Shown here: positions 7,787-15,949 of the stretch, piece after piece
How positions within the stretch are numbered: the stretch's first letter is position 1
How the letters are laid out: every line of letters begins with the position of its first letter
From: JAQGMV01 sp050260255
GTDB taxonomy: Bacteria; Pseudomonadota; Gammaproteobacteria; Burkholderiales; SG8-41
Assembly (NCBI GenBank): GCA_050260255.1
Contig: JBLNBW010000275.1
Location: 1 to 17,160, forward strand
DNA: 17,160 nt
Reading direction: 5' to 3'
Made by a program: the position numbers and the translations under genes
The notes under the pieces: model-generated
Databases searched by the model: none
Told to the model about the DNA's origin: nothing
The model's input: the letters and a program-made list of their open reading frames with translations, nothing else

Positions 7787-8155
7787 TTACTCCCACTCGA
7801 GCGCGCCTTTCATCCACTCGTAGATGAAGCCGACGACGAGGATCGCGAGAAACACGAACATCGCGATCAGTCCAAAAACGCCGATTTCCTGAAGGACTAT
7901 GGCCCAGGGAAAAAGAAAAGCAATTTCGAGATCGAACAGGATGAACAGGATGGCGATCAGGTAGTAGCGCACATCGAACTTCATCCGGGCATCTTCGAAC
8001 GCCTCGAATCCGCACTCGTAGGGAGAAAGCTTCTCGCTGTCGGGGCGGTGCACGCCGAGAAGACGGCTCACGCCGCTGCCCAGTATCACCGGGCCGAGGC
8101 CGACCGCGAGGCCGACCAGTATGAACATCAGGATGGGGAAATAGTTTTCAAGCAT
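7787..8155 (-). CDS. nuoA: NADH-quinone oxidoreductase subunit A (NuoA)
   Basis: NuoA (122 residues, ND3 homologue) is a three-helix membrane subunit at the junction of the peripheral and membrane arms of complex I. Hydrophobic segments lie at about 5-27, 62-83 and 90-112. The conserved loop SPYECGFEAFEDAR (44-57, with C48) and the DLEIAFLFPW motif in the second helix are present. The ATG at 8155 (MLENYFPIL) is the family start; a longer open frame to 8212 has no homology. The protein ends in the usual YEWMKGALEWE, so the repeat that begins immediately after the stop has not damaged it. No clear Shine-Dalgarno site or sigma-70 promoter was found in the 127 bases between it and the tRNA gene. 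Confidence 0.96.
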   Translation of the reverse strand: MLENYFPILMFILVGLAVGLGPVILGSGVSRLLGVHRPDSEKLSPYECGFEAFEDARMKFDVRYYLIAILFILFDLEIAFLFPWAIVLQEIGVFGLIAMFVFLAILVVGFIYEWMKGALEWE

Positions 8156-8282
8156 GATGTGCAATGCGCCGCAGACTGCACTTCGGACCACGGACGCAGC
8201 TCGATCCCACACACATTTGGACCGCTCTACGGCAACGATTGTTCTGGTTCACTACCGCCCCCGTAAAAGACCACTTTGCATC

Positions 8283-8367
8283 TGGTGCCGACGGAGAGAC
8301 TCGAACTCTCACGGCTTTCGCCACCGCCCCCTCAAGACGGCGTGTCTACCAATTCCACCACGTCGGC
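8283..8367 (-). tRNA. leuU: tRNA-Leu (anticodon GAG)
   Basis: This is an 85-nt class II tRNA on the minus strand. The acceptor stem GCCGACG pairs with CGTCGGC, followed by discriminator A and an encoded CCA (8285-8283). The D-arm contains GGTAGACACG. The anticodon stem is CCGTC/GGCGG with loop TTGAGGG, giving anticodon GAG, which reads CUC and CUU. A long variable arm (GGCGAAAGCC type) and a TTCGAGT T-loop support leucine. It lies 58 bases after secG, the same placement as leuU in E. coli, so it is probably transcribed with tpiA-secG and released by processing. Confidence 0.97.
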
Positions 8368-8425
8368 TGCATCTGTCCCGCAAAGCACTCGATCGCCGCT
8401 ATGCAGGCATGCTGTTTCTACGCGC

Positions 8426-8824
8426 TTACTTCGGCACCTCCGGCGCTTTCGTGCCTTCCGGCACGGGCGTTGGCACCGCTCCACCGGGCGCCGCTTTTTC
8501 CGGAGCGGACGCCGGCGCACCCTGCCCCGGTATCTGCGCTGGCAGCGAGCTGTCCGGAGCGGCGGGTGCAGCCATCACACCCCGATGCTCCGTCTTGCGC
8601 GCCGAGAAATACGTAAGGCCGAGACTGGTCGTAAAGAAGATCACCGCCAGTATCGCCGTCGCGCGACTCAGAAAATTGGCCGACCCGGTCGCACCGAAGA
8701 TGCTGCCCGAGGCTCCGCCGCCAAACGCCGCACCGACGTCCGCGCCCTTGCCATGCTGCAACAGCACGAGGCCGATGATAGCCAGCGCGGCAAAGATGTG
8801 TATGACAAGGATCAAGATTTCCAT
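8426..8824 (-). CDS. secG: Protein-export membrane protein SecG
   Basis: SecG (132 residues) is the small accessory subunit of the SecYEG translocon. It has two hydrophobic segments (about 2-20 and 55-75). Between them is the diagnostic QHGKGADVGAAFGGGASGS (about 23-41) with SIFGATGSANFL. After the second helix comes a Pro/Ala-rich tail of about 45 residues ending APEVPK, longer than in E. coli SecG but common in betaproteobacteria. The ATG at 8824 gives MEILILVIH. An AGGA overlapping the tpiA stop lies about 8 bases upstream, supporting this start over an extended frame to 8899 that overlaps tpiA. It is ten bases downstream of tpiA and evidently in the same operon. Confidence 0.94.
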   Translation of the reverse strand: MEILILVIHIFAALAIIGLVLLQHGKGADVGAAFGGGASGSIFGATGSANFLSRATAILAVIFFTTSLGLTYFSARKTEHRGVMAAPAAPDSSLPAQIPGQGAPASAPEKAAPGGAVPTPVPEGTKAPEVPK

Positions 8825-8834
8825 CGATTTCTTC

Positions 8835-9599
8835 CTAGGCGGCGCCCTGATCCGCAGCAGCGCAAATCGCCCTGAACTCATCCGCGACGAGCGATGCACC
8901 GCCTATGAGGCCGCCATCGATGTCCGGCATCGCAAACAGCTGAGCGGCGTTCGATCCTTTGACGCTTCCGCCGTACAGCACCGTCAATCCCTTCGCCACT
9001 TGCGCGCTGCGCTTCGCCACCAGCGAACGCAGGTACGCGTGCACTGCCTGGGCCTGCTCGGGAGTCGCCGTCTTTCCCGTGCCTATCGCCCATACCGGCT
9101 CATAGGCGAGCACCGCATGCGCGAGGCTCTCCACGCCCGACTTCGCGATCACGGCATCGAGCTGCGCGCCCACGGTCGCTTCAGTGACGCCGGACTCGCG
9201 CTCCGCCAACGTCTCACCCACGCACACTATCGGCGTGAGCCCGCCTTTCAACGCCGCTGCAAATTTCAGCGCGACCACCTCGTTGGTGTCGCCGAACAGG
9301 CTGCGACGCTCGGAGTGACCGACAATCGCGTAGCGGCAACCGAAGTCGCTCAACATCGCCGACGACACTTCGCCGGTGTATGCGCCGTTGTCGAACTGGC
9401 TGACATCCTGCGCGCCCCATGCAATGGCGGACTTTCCCAGCTGCTGACTGACCTGCCCGAGGTACGGATACGGTGCGCAGACGGCAAATTTCGCGCGGCG
9501 GAGCGGATTCAACGCGGGGATCAGAGCGTCGAGCAATGCCTGGTTGGTGGCCAGGCTGCCGTTCATTTTCCAGTTGCCGACTACTAGCTTTACCCGCAT
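8835..9599 (-). CDS. tpiA: Triosephosphate isomerase
   Basis: TpiA (254 residues) interconverts dihydroxyacetone phosphate and glyceraldehyde 3-phosphate in the cytoplasm. Catalytic residues are in place: N9 and K11 in GNWKMNG, the electrophilic H95 in AIVGHSERR, and the base E167 in AYEPVWAIGTG, which leads into the flexible loop. The phosphate-binding YGGSV (209-213) and GGASL (233-237) are also present. The start is set at ATG 9599 (MRVKLVVGNW). An in-frame GTG at 9614 would lie only a few bases from the predicted transcription start, so it is less likely. tpiA heads a tpiA-secG-tRNA unit with its own promoter and probably supplies general housekeeping flux. Confidence 0.96.
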   Translation of the reverse strand: MRVKLVVGNWKMNGSLATNQALLDALIPALNPLRRAKFAVCAPYPYLGQVSQQLGKSAIAWGAQDVSQFDNGAYTGEVSSAMLSDFGCRYAIVGHSERRSLFGDTNEVVALKFAAALKGGLTPIVCVGETLAERESGVTEATVGAQLDAVIAKSGVESLAHAVLAYEPVWAIGTGKTATPEQAQAVHAYLRSLVAKRSAQVAKGLTVLYGGSVKGSNAAQLFAMPDIDGGLIGGASLVADEFRAICAAADQGAA

Positions 9600-9626
9600 T
9601 ACGATCTGGCCCACTTAAACGGGCGA

Positions 9627-9655
9627 ATTTTACAGGTGTGGTGAGGGTGGGTCAA
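9627..9655 (-). promoter_or_regulatory. Predicted sigma-70 promoter for tpiA-secG-tRNA-Leu
   Basis: On the minus strand, a -35 box TTGACC (9655-9650), a 17-base spacer and a -10 box TAAAAT (9632-9627) are each one mismatch from consensus. The expected transcription start is near 9620, leaving about 20 bases before the tpiA ATG. It sits in the 276-base tpiA-glmM gap. The rest of that gap (9656-9875) shows no gene, repeat or convincing terminator. Confidence 0.75.
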
Positions 9656-9875
9656 CGAAAAGCCATAGCGGGACATGCATTTAAGATCCCTTCGCCGCCG
9701 CGGTGACACGCGCCGACGTGACGCGCTCCATCGATGCGTATCCAGCCATCACGGTTAAAGCCGTTTTCACCGGTCGAACGCGGCGGGCAATGCGCGCATG
9801 CGAGACACAATGAGCCCTCACGGCTGACGCTTTGCAAAGAGGAAACGGCAATCAGCAGCGGGGGCGTCCGCCTTA

Positions 9876-11222
9876 TCAGGCGGCCTGGCGGACCGCAGCG
9901 GCTATGGATTCAGCCCAGCGTTGCACTTGCTCGCGTCGCTGACCTTCGACCATCACGCGGATCACGGGCTCCGTCCCCGATGCGCGCAACAGGACACGAC
10001 CGGAGTTCGCAAGGTCGTGCTCCGCCTGCTGGACGGCCGCCTGGACCGCTGCGTTCTCGCGCGGATCGAAGCGTTGCCCGACTTTGACGTTGATGAGTAC
10101 TTGAGGATACAGCGTCACGGGGGACGCCGCGCTCGCGAGCGTCGATTTGTCTTCCACCAGAGCGCGCAGCACCTGCAGCGCCGAGACGATGCCGTCGCCG
10201 GTGGTGTGCTTGTCGAGACAGACGATATGGCCGGAGTTCTCGCCGCCCAGCTCCCAGCCGCGCTCGTTCATCATTTCGAGTACGTAGCGGTCGCCTACGC
10301 CGGCGCGCGCGAACGGGATGTCGAGCTTGCCGAGCGCGTGCTCGAGTCCGAGGTTGCTCATCAAAGTGCCGACCACGCCGCCTTCGAATCCGTTGTGCGT
10401 GCGGTAATGACTGGCGATGACGTAGAGCAGCTGATCGCCGTCGTAGAGCTTGCCCGTCGCATCCGCCATGATGACGCGGTCACCGTCGCCGTCGAGCGCG
10501 ACGCCGATGTCCGCCTTGCTTTCGCGGACGGCCGCGCTGAGCGCCTCGGGATGCGTGGCGCCGACACCGTCGTTGATGTTGAACCCGTCCGGGTCGACGC
10601 CGAGCGGTACGACGTCCGCCCCGAGCTCGTGAAACACATGCGGCGCGATGTGATAAGCCGCGCCGTGCGCGCAGTCCACCACGATGCGCAGGCCACGCAG
10701 GTCCAGGCGCGTGGGGAACGTGCTCTTGCAAAATTCGATGTATCGGCCGGCCGCATCATCGACGCGATGCGCCTTCCCGATGTCCGCGGAGGTGGTGCAT
10801 TTCAGCGGTTCTTCGAGCTCGCGCTCTATCGCGAGCTCGATTTCGTCGGCCAGCTTGGCGCCATGGCGCGAGAAGAACTTGATGCCGTTATCGTCGTAAG
10901 GATTGTGCGAAGCGCTGATGACGATGCCTGCGGAGAGCCGCAGCGCCCGCGTGAGATAAGCGACGGCCGGTGTCGGCATGGGACCCACGAGCAGCACGTC
11001 GACGCCGGCTGCCGACAGACCGGCTTCCAGCGCCGACTCGAGCATATAGCCCGACACGCGCGTGTCTTTCCCGATGAGCACCGAAGCGCGTTCGACCGGG
11101 TCGTGCTGTGCGGCAAGCTCCTTGCCGGCGGCGTATCCCAGACGCATCACGAAGTCCGGCGTGATGGGCGGCTCGCCCACCTTGCCACGCACACCGTCCG
11201 TTCCGAAGTATCTTCTTGCCAT
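9876..11222 (-). CDS. glmM: Phosphoglucosamine mutase
   Basis: GlmM (448 residues) converts glucosamine 6-phosphate to glucosamine 1-phosphate, the step before UDP-GlcNAc, and so feeds peptidoglycan and lipopolysaccharide synthesis. The four-domain alpha-phosphohexomutase layout is clear. The N-terminus is RRYFGTDGVRG, and the phospho-serine loop VISASHNPYDDNGIKFF has active S105. The magnesium loop is DGDGDR (244-249), the sugar-specificity loop GGENSGHI, and the C-terminal phosphate-binding loop RASGTEPVIRVMVEG. The ATG start gives the family-standard beginning. The gene follows folP after 131 bases, as in E. coli folP-glmM. An AT-rich TTAAAAT lies about 30 bases upstream, but no matching -35 was found. 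Confidence 0.97.
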   Translation of the reverse strand: MARRYFGTDGVRGKVGEPPITPDFVMRLGYAAGKELAAQHDPVERASVLIGKDTRVSGYMLESALEAGLSAAGVDVLLVGPMPTPAVAYLTRALRLSAGIVISASHNPYDDNGIKFFSRHGAKLADEIELAIERELEEPLKCTTSADIGKAHRVDDAAGRYIEFCKSTFPTRLDLRGLRIVVDCAHGAAYHIAPHVFHELGADVVPLGVDPDGFNINDGVGATHPEALSAAVRESKADIGVALDGDGDRVIMADATGKLYDGDQLLYVIASHYRTHNGFEGGVVGTLMSNLGLEHALGKLDIPFARAGVGDRYVLEMMNERGWELGGENSGHIVCLDKHTTGDGIVSALQVLRALVEDKSTLASAASPVTLYPQVLINVKVGQRFDPRENAAVQAAVQQAEHDLANSGRVLLRASGTEPVIRVMVEGQRREQVQRWAESIAAAVRQAA

Positions 11223-11353
11223 TTCGTTCGCGTCCGCATCAAAAGGTCTGCAATTTTAACTGCACACGCAGACGAATGGAGAGCCGATGCCGGTCAAGCG
11301 TTCGGAAAACCCGTGATGCGCTGAAGCCACATACAAAGGGTGATGACCGCTCG

Positions 11354-12241
11354 CTACCCCGCCGCGACGGCGGTCCAGACTCGGAGCGCGTCGCGCGTGG
11401 CTGCAACATCGTGCACACGGACGATACGGGCGCCGTTTTGCACGGCGATGAGCGCGGCCGCGACGCTCGCGTGGATACGGTCGTCGACGCTCCGGCCGGT
11501 TATGCGCCCGAGCATGCCTTTTCGCGACAATCCGGCGAGCACCGGTGCGCCCAGGGATGCGATACGGTGGAGCGACCGCAGAAGCTCCAGGTTGTGCTCG
11601 AGGGTCTTGCCGAATCCGAAGCCCGGATCGACTACGATGCGGTCGTCAGCGATTCCGGCCGCCCTCGCGGCCTCGATCCGGCGTTGCAAATAGTCGGTAA
11701 CTTCGCCGACCACGTCGGCATAAACCGGATCGTCCTGCATCGTCTGCGGCTCGCCCTGCTTGTGCATGAGACAGACCGTAACATCCGATTGGGCGACGAT
11801 CTCCAGTGCTTCCGGGCCTTCCAGCGCGCTGATGTCGTTGATCATCGATGCACCAGCGGCAATTACTTCGCGCATGAGCGCCGGCGTTCGGGTATCGACC
11901 GATACGGGCGCCGCGACACCGGTCAACGCCTCGAGCACGGGCAGTACGCGCCGCCGTTCCTCCTCGAGCGGCACCGGGTGCGCACCCGGGCGCGTCGACT
12001 CTCCGCCGATGTCGAGAATATCGGCGCCCTCGTGGAGCAGGCGATGCGCATGGCTCACCGCTGCATCGGCCTCGACGTGGCGACCGCCATCGGAAAAGGA
12101 GTCGGGCGTCACGTTGACCACGCCCATGATGAGCGGACGCGAAAGGTCGAGGTGGAAGCGGCCGGCGCGCAGCAATGCTCCGCGGTGAGGAGTGAGAAGT
12201 GAGGAGTGAGGAGTGGCGGCTTCACCGGGACCGTTGGCCAT
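11354..12241 (-). CDS. folP: Dihydropteroate synthase
   Basis: FolP (295 residues from this start) condenses dihydropterin pyrophosphate with p-aminobenzoate in folate synthesis and is the sulfonamide target. TIM-barrel motifs are intact: NVTPDSFSDGG (43-53), GGESTRPG (79-86), the SVDT and INDIS strands, DPGFGFGKT (205-213), SRKG (239-242) and RVHDV (275-279). The N-terminal 20 or so residues are unusual. Residues 10-19 (TPHSSLLTPH) are encoded by a heptamer array, not by family sequence, and no Shine-Dalgarno site precedes the ATG at 12241. A TTG at residue 23 (position 12175), just before LRAGRFHLDLSRPL where homology begins, is an alternative start. It lies downstream of ftsH and upstream of glmM, as in E. 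coli. Confidence 0.95.
   Translation of the reverse strand: MANGPGEAATPHSSLLTPHRGALLRAGRFHLDLSRPLIMGVVNVTPDSFSDGGRHVEADAAVSHAHRLLHEGADILDIGGESTRPGAHPVPLEEERRRVLPVLEALTGVAAPVSVDTRTPALMREVIAAGASMINDISALEGPEALEIVAQSDVTVCLMHKQGEPQTMQDDPVYADVVGEVTDYLQRRIEAARAAGIADDRIVVDPGFGFGKTLEHNLELLRSLHRIASLGAPVLAGLSRKGMLGRITGRSVDDRIHASVAAALIAVQNGARIVRVHDVAATRDALRVWTAVAAG
12187..12214 (-). repeat. Heptamer tandem array in the folP 5' end
   Basis: On the minus strand, four consecutive 7-base units read ACTCCTC, ACTCCTC, ACTTCTC, ACTCCTC. They lie inside the folP open frame if translation starts at 12241. Because the unit is not a multiple of three, a one-unit gain or loss would shift the frame. The same heptamer type occurs on the opposite strand at 12281-12349. 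Confidence 0.85.
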
Positions 12242-12264
12242 GATCTACGGGCTGCACAAAGCAA

Positions 12265-12349
12265 GAGGGGTAAGGATTTTACTCCTTACCCCTCACTCCT
12301 AACCCCTTACCCGCGGGCGGCGCTCCTTACCCCTGACGCCTAACTCCTT
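12265..12349. repeat. Heptamer array and 12-bp palindrome in the ftsH-folP gap
   Basis: On the plus strand, degenerate heptamers ACTCCTT, ACCCCTC, ACTCCTA and ACCCCTT run from 12281 to 12308. A GC-rich interruption follows, then GCTCCTT, ACCCCTG, ACGCCTA and ACTCCTT at 12322-12349. The left edge forms a perfect 12-bp stem: GAGGGGTAAGGA (12265-12276) with TCCTTACCCCTC (12283-12294) around a 6-base loop. The hairpin lies just downstream of folP's start on the plus-strand map, that is, in the leader between ftsH and folP. It has no U-tract after it on the minus strand, so it is not a standard intrinsic terminator. Confidence 0.85.
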
Positions 12350-12364
12350 GCCGCGCGTCGCGCG

Positions 12365-14254
<1,890 letters not shown>

Positions 14255-14259
14255 GCAGT

Positions 14260-14265
14260 CTCCTT
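14260..14265 (-). promoter_or_regulatory. Strong ribosome binding site for the TTG start of ftsH
   Basis: AAGGAG on the minus strand lies five bases before the TTG at 14254. It is the best Shine-Dalgarno match in the window and fixes a non-ATG start. It may offset the weaker start codon. Confidence 0.8.
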
Positions 14266-14384
14266 GTGCCGCGAGCGGCTAACCACAGCTATCTTGCTCA
14301 ATTCTAGACTCATTTTATAAGCACCGCAGCAGCGCCGCCCGGTCGCGCTTCACGCCGCGCAACCGGCCCGTCGCCTGCGACGAC

Positions 14385-15008
14385 TCACTCGCTACGCAGT
14401 GATTTCCCAAGGAGATAGACCTCGTTGGAACGGCTGCGCGACGCTTCGGGCTTGCGTGTAACAACTTCCATGAAATGCGCCCGCATCGTCTTGACGAATG
14501 CCTCGTACCCCTCGCCTTGGAACGCTTTGACCAGGAAATTACCCCGCGGTTTCAAACGCTTCAGCGCAAAGTCCAGTGCCAGCTCCGCCAGCGCAGCCGC
14601 CCGCGCCTGATCGACGAGCGGAATGCCTGAGATATTGGGGGCCATGTCCGAGATCACAAGGTCGGCCCGTTGCCCGTCCAGCGCGGCTTCGACCGCGGCG
14701 AGCGTCGCGTCGTCCTGGAAATCGCCCTGTATTACCGTCACACCGTGCATGGGCGTCACCGGAAGCAAATCCACCGCCACCACCCGCCCGCTCGGGCCGA
14801 CCCCCTTGGCGGCAACCTGCGACCAGCCGCCGGGCGCTGCGCCCAGATCGACGACCAGCATGCCGCTTTTCAAGAGCTTGTCCCGCTCGGCAAGCTGCTG
14901 AAGCTTGTAAGCGGCACGCGAACGAAAACCCTCGGCCTGAGCGCGTTTCACGTACGGATCGTTCACGTGCTCGTGCATCCATGCTTTGCTGGTCTTGGAG
15001 CGGGCCAT
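14385..15008 (-). CDS. rlmE: 23S rRNA 2'-O-methyltransferase RlmE (FtsJ/RrmJ)
   Basis: RlmE (207 residues) methylates the 2'-OH of U2552 (E. coli numbering) in the 23S rRNA A-loop, a late step in 50S assembly, using S-adenosylmethionine. The SAM motif is DLGAAPGGWSQ (54-64). The K-D-K-E catalytic tetrad is visible as K35 (AAYKL), D121 (SDMAPN), K161 (FLVKAF) and E196 (SNEVYLL). Length equals the E. coli enzyme within a few residues. The ATG at 15008 has GGAG eight bases upstream (15020-15017). It diverges from yhbY with 19 bp between start codons and is followed by ftsH. In E. coli the rlmE-ftsH unit is heat-shock controlled; I could not find a matching sigma-32 promoter here. Confidence 0.97.
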   Translation of the reverse strand: MARSKTSKAWMHEHVNDPYVKRAQAEGFRSRAAYKLQQLAERDKLLKSGMLVVDLGAAPGGWSQVAAKGVGPSGRVVAVDLLPVTPMHGVTVIQGDFQDDATLAAVEAALDGQRADLVISDMAPNISGIPLVDQARAAALAELALDFALKRLKPRGNFLVKAFQGEGYEAFVKTMRAHFMEVVTRKPEASRSRSNEVYLLGKSLRSE

Positions 15009-15027
15009 GACTTAGACTCCGGTCCCT

Positions 15028-15378
15028 ATGGAACTGACACCCGCCCAGCGCCGCGCCCTGCGCGCCAAAGCGCACCACCTCTCGCCAGTCGTGATCATCG
15101 GCGATGCAGGGCTTACGCCCGCCGTCTTGAACGAAATCGACGTGCACCTCAGAAGCCACGAGCTGATCAAGGTCAAGGTCCAGGAAGCCGAAAGAGAACA
15201 GCGCGCCGGCATAGCGGACGACATCGCTTCGGCGCTCGACGCGGCCGTCGTGCAAAAAATAGGAAAAACGCTGGTCATGTACCGCCCGCGTCCGGAAGAC
15301 GCTTCAGCCGCAGCATCCAAGGCCCGGCCCCGCCGCAAACCGCCCCGTCGCACCAAGCGCAGCTATCAGATGTCTTGA
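15028..15378 (+). CDS. yhbY: Ribosome assembly RNA-binding protein YhbY (CRM domain)
   Basis: This is a 116-residue single CRM/YhbY-domain protein and the only plus-strand gene here. The family binds pre-50S ribosomal particles. Sequence markers are LTPAQRRALRAKAHHL (3-18), the GxxG loop VIIGDAGLTPAV (22-33) and HELIKVKV (44-51). Past about residue 90 it has an Ala- then Arg/Lys-rich tail (RPRRKPPRRTKR, 100-111), which makes it longer than the 97-residue E. coli protein. The tail may add RNA affinity (inference). No good Shine-Dalgarno site precedes the ATG at 15028. It is divergent from rlmE, also a 50S maturation factor, and convergent with greA. Confidence 0.93.
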   Translation: MELTPAQRRALRAKAHHLSPVVIIGDAGLTPAVLNEIDVHLRSHELIKVKVQEAEREQRAGIADDIASALDAAVVQKIGKTLVMYRPRPEDASAAASKARPRRKPPRRTKRSYQMS

Positions 15379-15407
15379 GGAGTAAGGGTAAGGCATCGCC
15401 TTACTCC
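15379..15407. terminator. Hairpin between convergent yhbY and greA (possible bidirectional terminator)
   Basis: A 9-bp perfect stem, GGAGTAAGG (15379-15387) with CCTTACTCC (15399-15407), begins right after the yhbY stop. A nested alternative, GTAAGGC (15388-15394) with GCCTTAC (15398-15404), competes for the same bases. Location between convergent genes suggests termination for both. However, no T-tract follows on either strand, so intrinsic termination is uncertain. Confidence 0.5.
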
Positions 15408-15429
15408 GGACGCCTCACTCGTCGCACGC

Positions 15430-15912
15430 CTATATGTACTTGACGTCGAGTATTTCGTATTCCCGCACGCCGCCCGGCGCCTGCACTTCGGCCACGTCGC
15501 CGGCCGATTTGCCGATGAGGGCTCGGGCGATCGGCGAGCTCACCGAAATCTTGCCCTGCTTGATGTCCGCTTCATCCTCACCGACGATCTGATAGGTCAC
15601 GACTTCGCCGTTCGTCATGTCCTCGAGATCCACCGTGGCGCCGAACACGCAGCGGCCGTCGGCGTCCAGCAGCGCCGGATTGATGATCTGTGCGTTGGAA
15701 AGCTTGCCTTCGAGCTCGGCGATGCGCCCCTCGATGAAGCTTTGACGCTCCTTGGCCGCGGCGTACTCGGCGTTCTCCGACAAGTCGCCATGCGCACGCG
15801 CTTCCGCGATCGCATTGATGATGGCCGGGCGGTGAACCGCCTTGAGCTCCTGCAGCTCGACGCGTAGCTTCTCCGCGCCGTTCACGGTCAATGGCACCTT
15901 GTTAGCTGACAT
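15430..15912 (-). CDS. greA: Transcription elongation factor GreA
   Basis: GreA (160 residues) enters the RNA polymerase secondary channel and stimulates cleavage of backtracked RNA. The N-terminal helical hairpin spans about 12-75, and the acidic tip residues D43 and E46 are in GDLSENAEY. The C-terminal globular domain contains FGATVDLED (90-98), GEDEADIKQGKIS (111-123), SSPIARALIGK (125-135) and the terminal EYEILDVKY. The start is set at ATG 15912 (MSANKVPLTV), with GAGG 11 bases upstream. An in-frame GTG at 15921 is too close to that site. It follows carB after 37 bases, the carAB-greA arrangement common in betaproteobacteria, so it is probably co-transcribed with pyrimidine and arginine precursor genes. 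Confidence 0.96.
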   Translation of the reverse strand: MSANKVPLTVNGAEKLRVELQELKAVHRPAIINAIAEARAHGDLSENAEYAAAKERQSFIEGRIAELEGKLSNAQIINPALLDADGRCVFGATVDLEDMTNGEVVTYQIVGEDEADIKQGKISVSSPIARALIGKSAGDVAEVQAPGGVREYEILDVKYI

Positions 15913-15949
15913 GGGCAGCACAACCTCGAACGCTGAGTGGTTATAAAAA

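Noticed and set aside
7608..8015. 135-residue minus-strand frame with an internally repeated peptide (MRAAEQGPRALFGDATGRAS)
   Set aside because: The repeated peptide is the translation of the two 64-bp DNA repeats, and the rest is an out-of-frame shadow of nuoA; there is no independent evidence of coding.
8154..9587. 477-residue plus-strand open frame across the tRNA, secG and tpiA
   Set aside because: It runs antisense through a tRNA gene and two conserved genes, so it is a GC-driven artefact.
11223..11300. Promoter for glmM with -10 TTAAAAT and TTGACC upstream
   Set aside because: The TTGACC lies about 33 bases from the -10 candidate, far outside the normal 16-18, and no better -35 was found.
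9921..11324. 467-residue plus-strand open frame opposite glmM
   Set aside because: It is a shadow of glmM; the minus-strand gene has all phosphoglucosamine mutase motifs.
14340..14365. Stem CGGTCGCGC/GCGCAACCG between rlmE and ftsH as an intrinsic terminator
   Set aside because: The 9-bp stem (one G-U pair on the minus strand) is real, but no U-tract follows and the rlmE-ftsH pair is usually co-transcribed; a leader structure is as likely.
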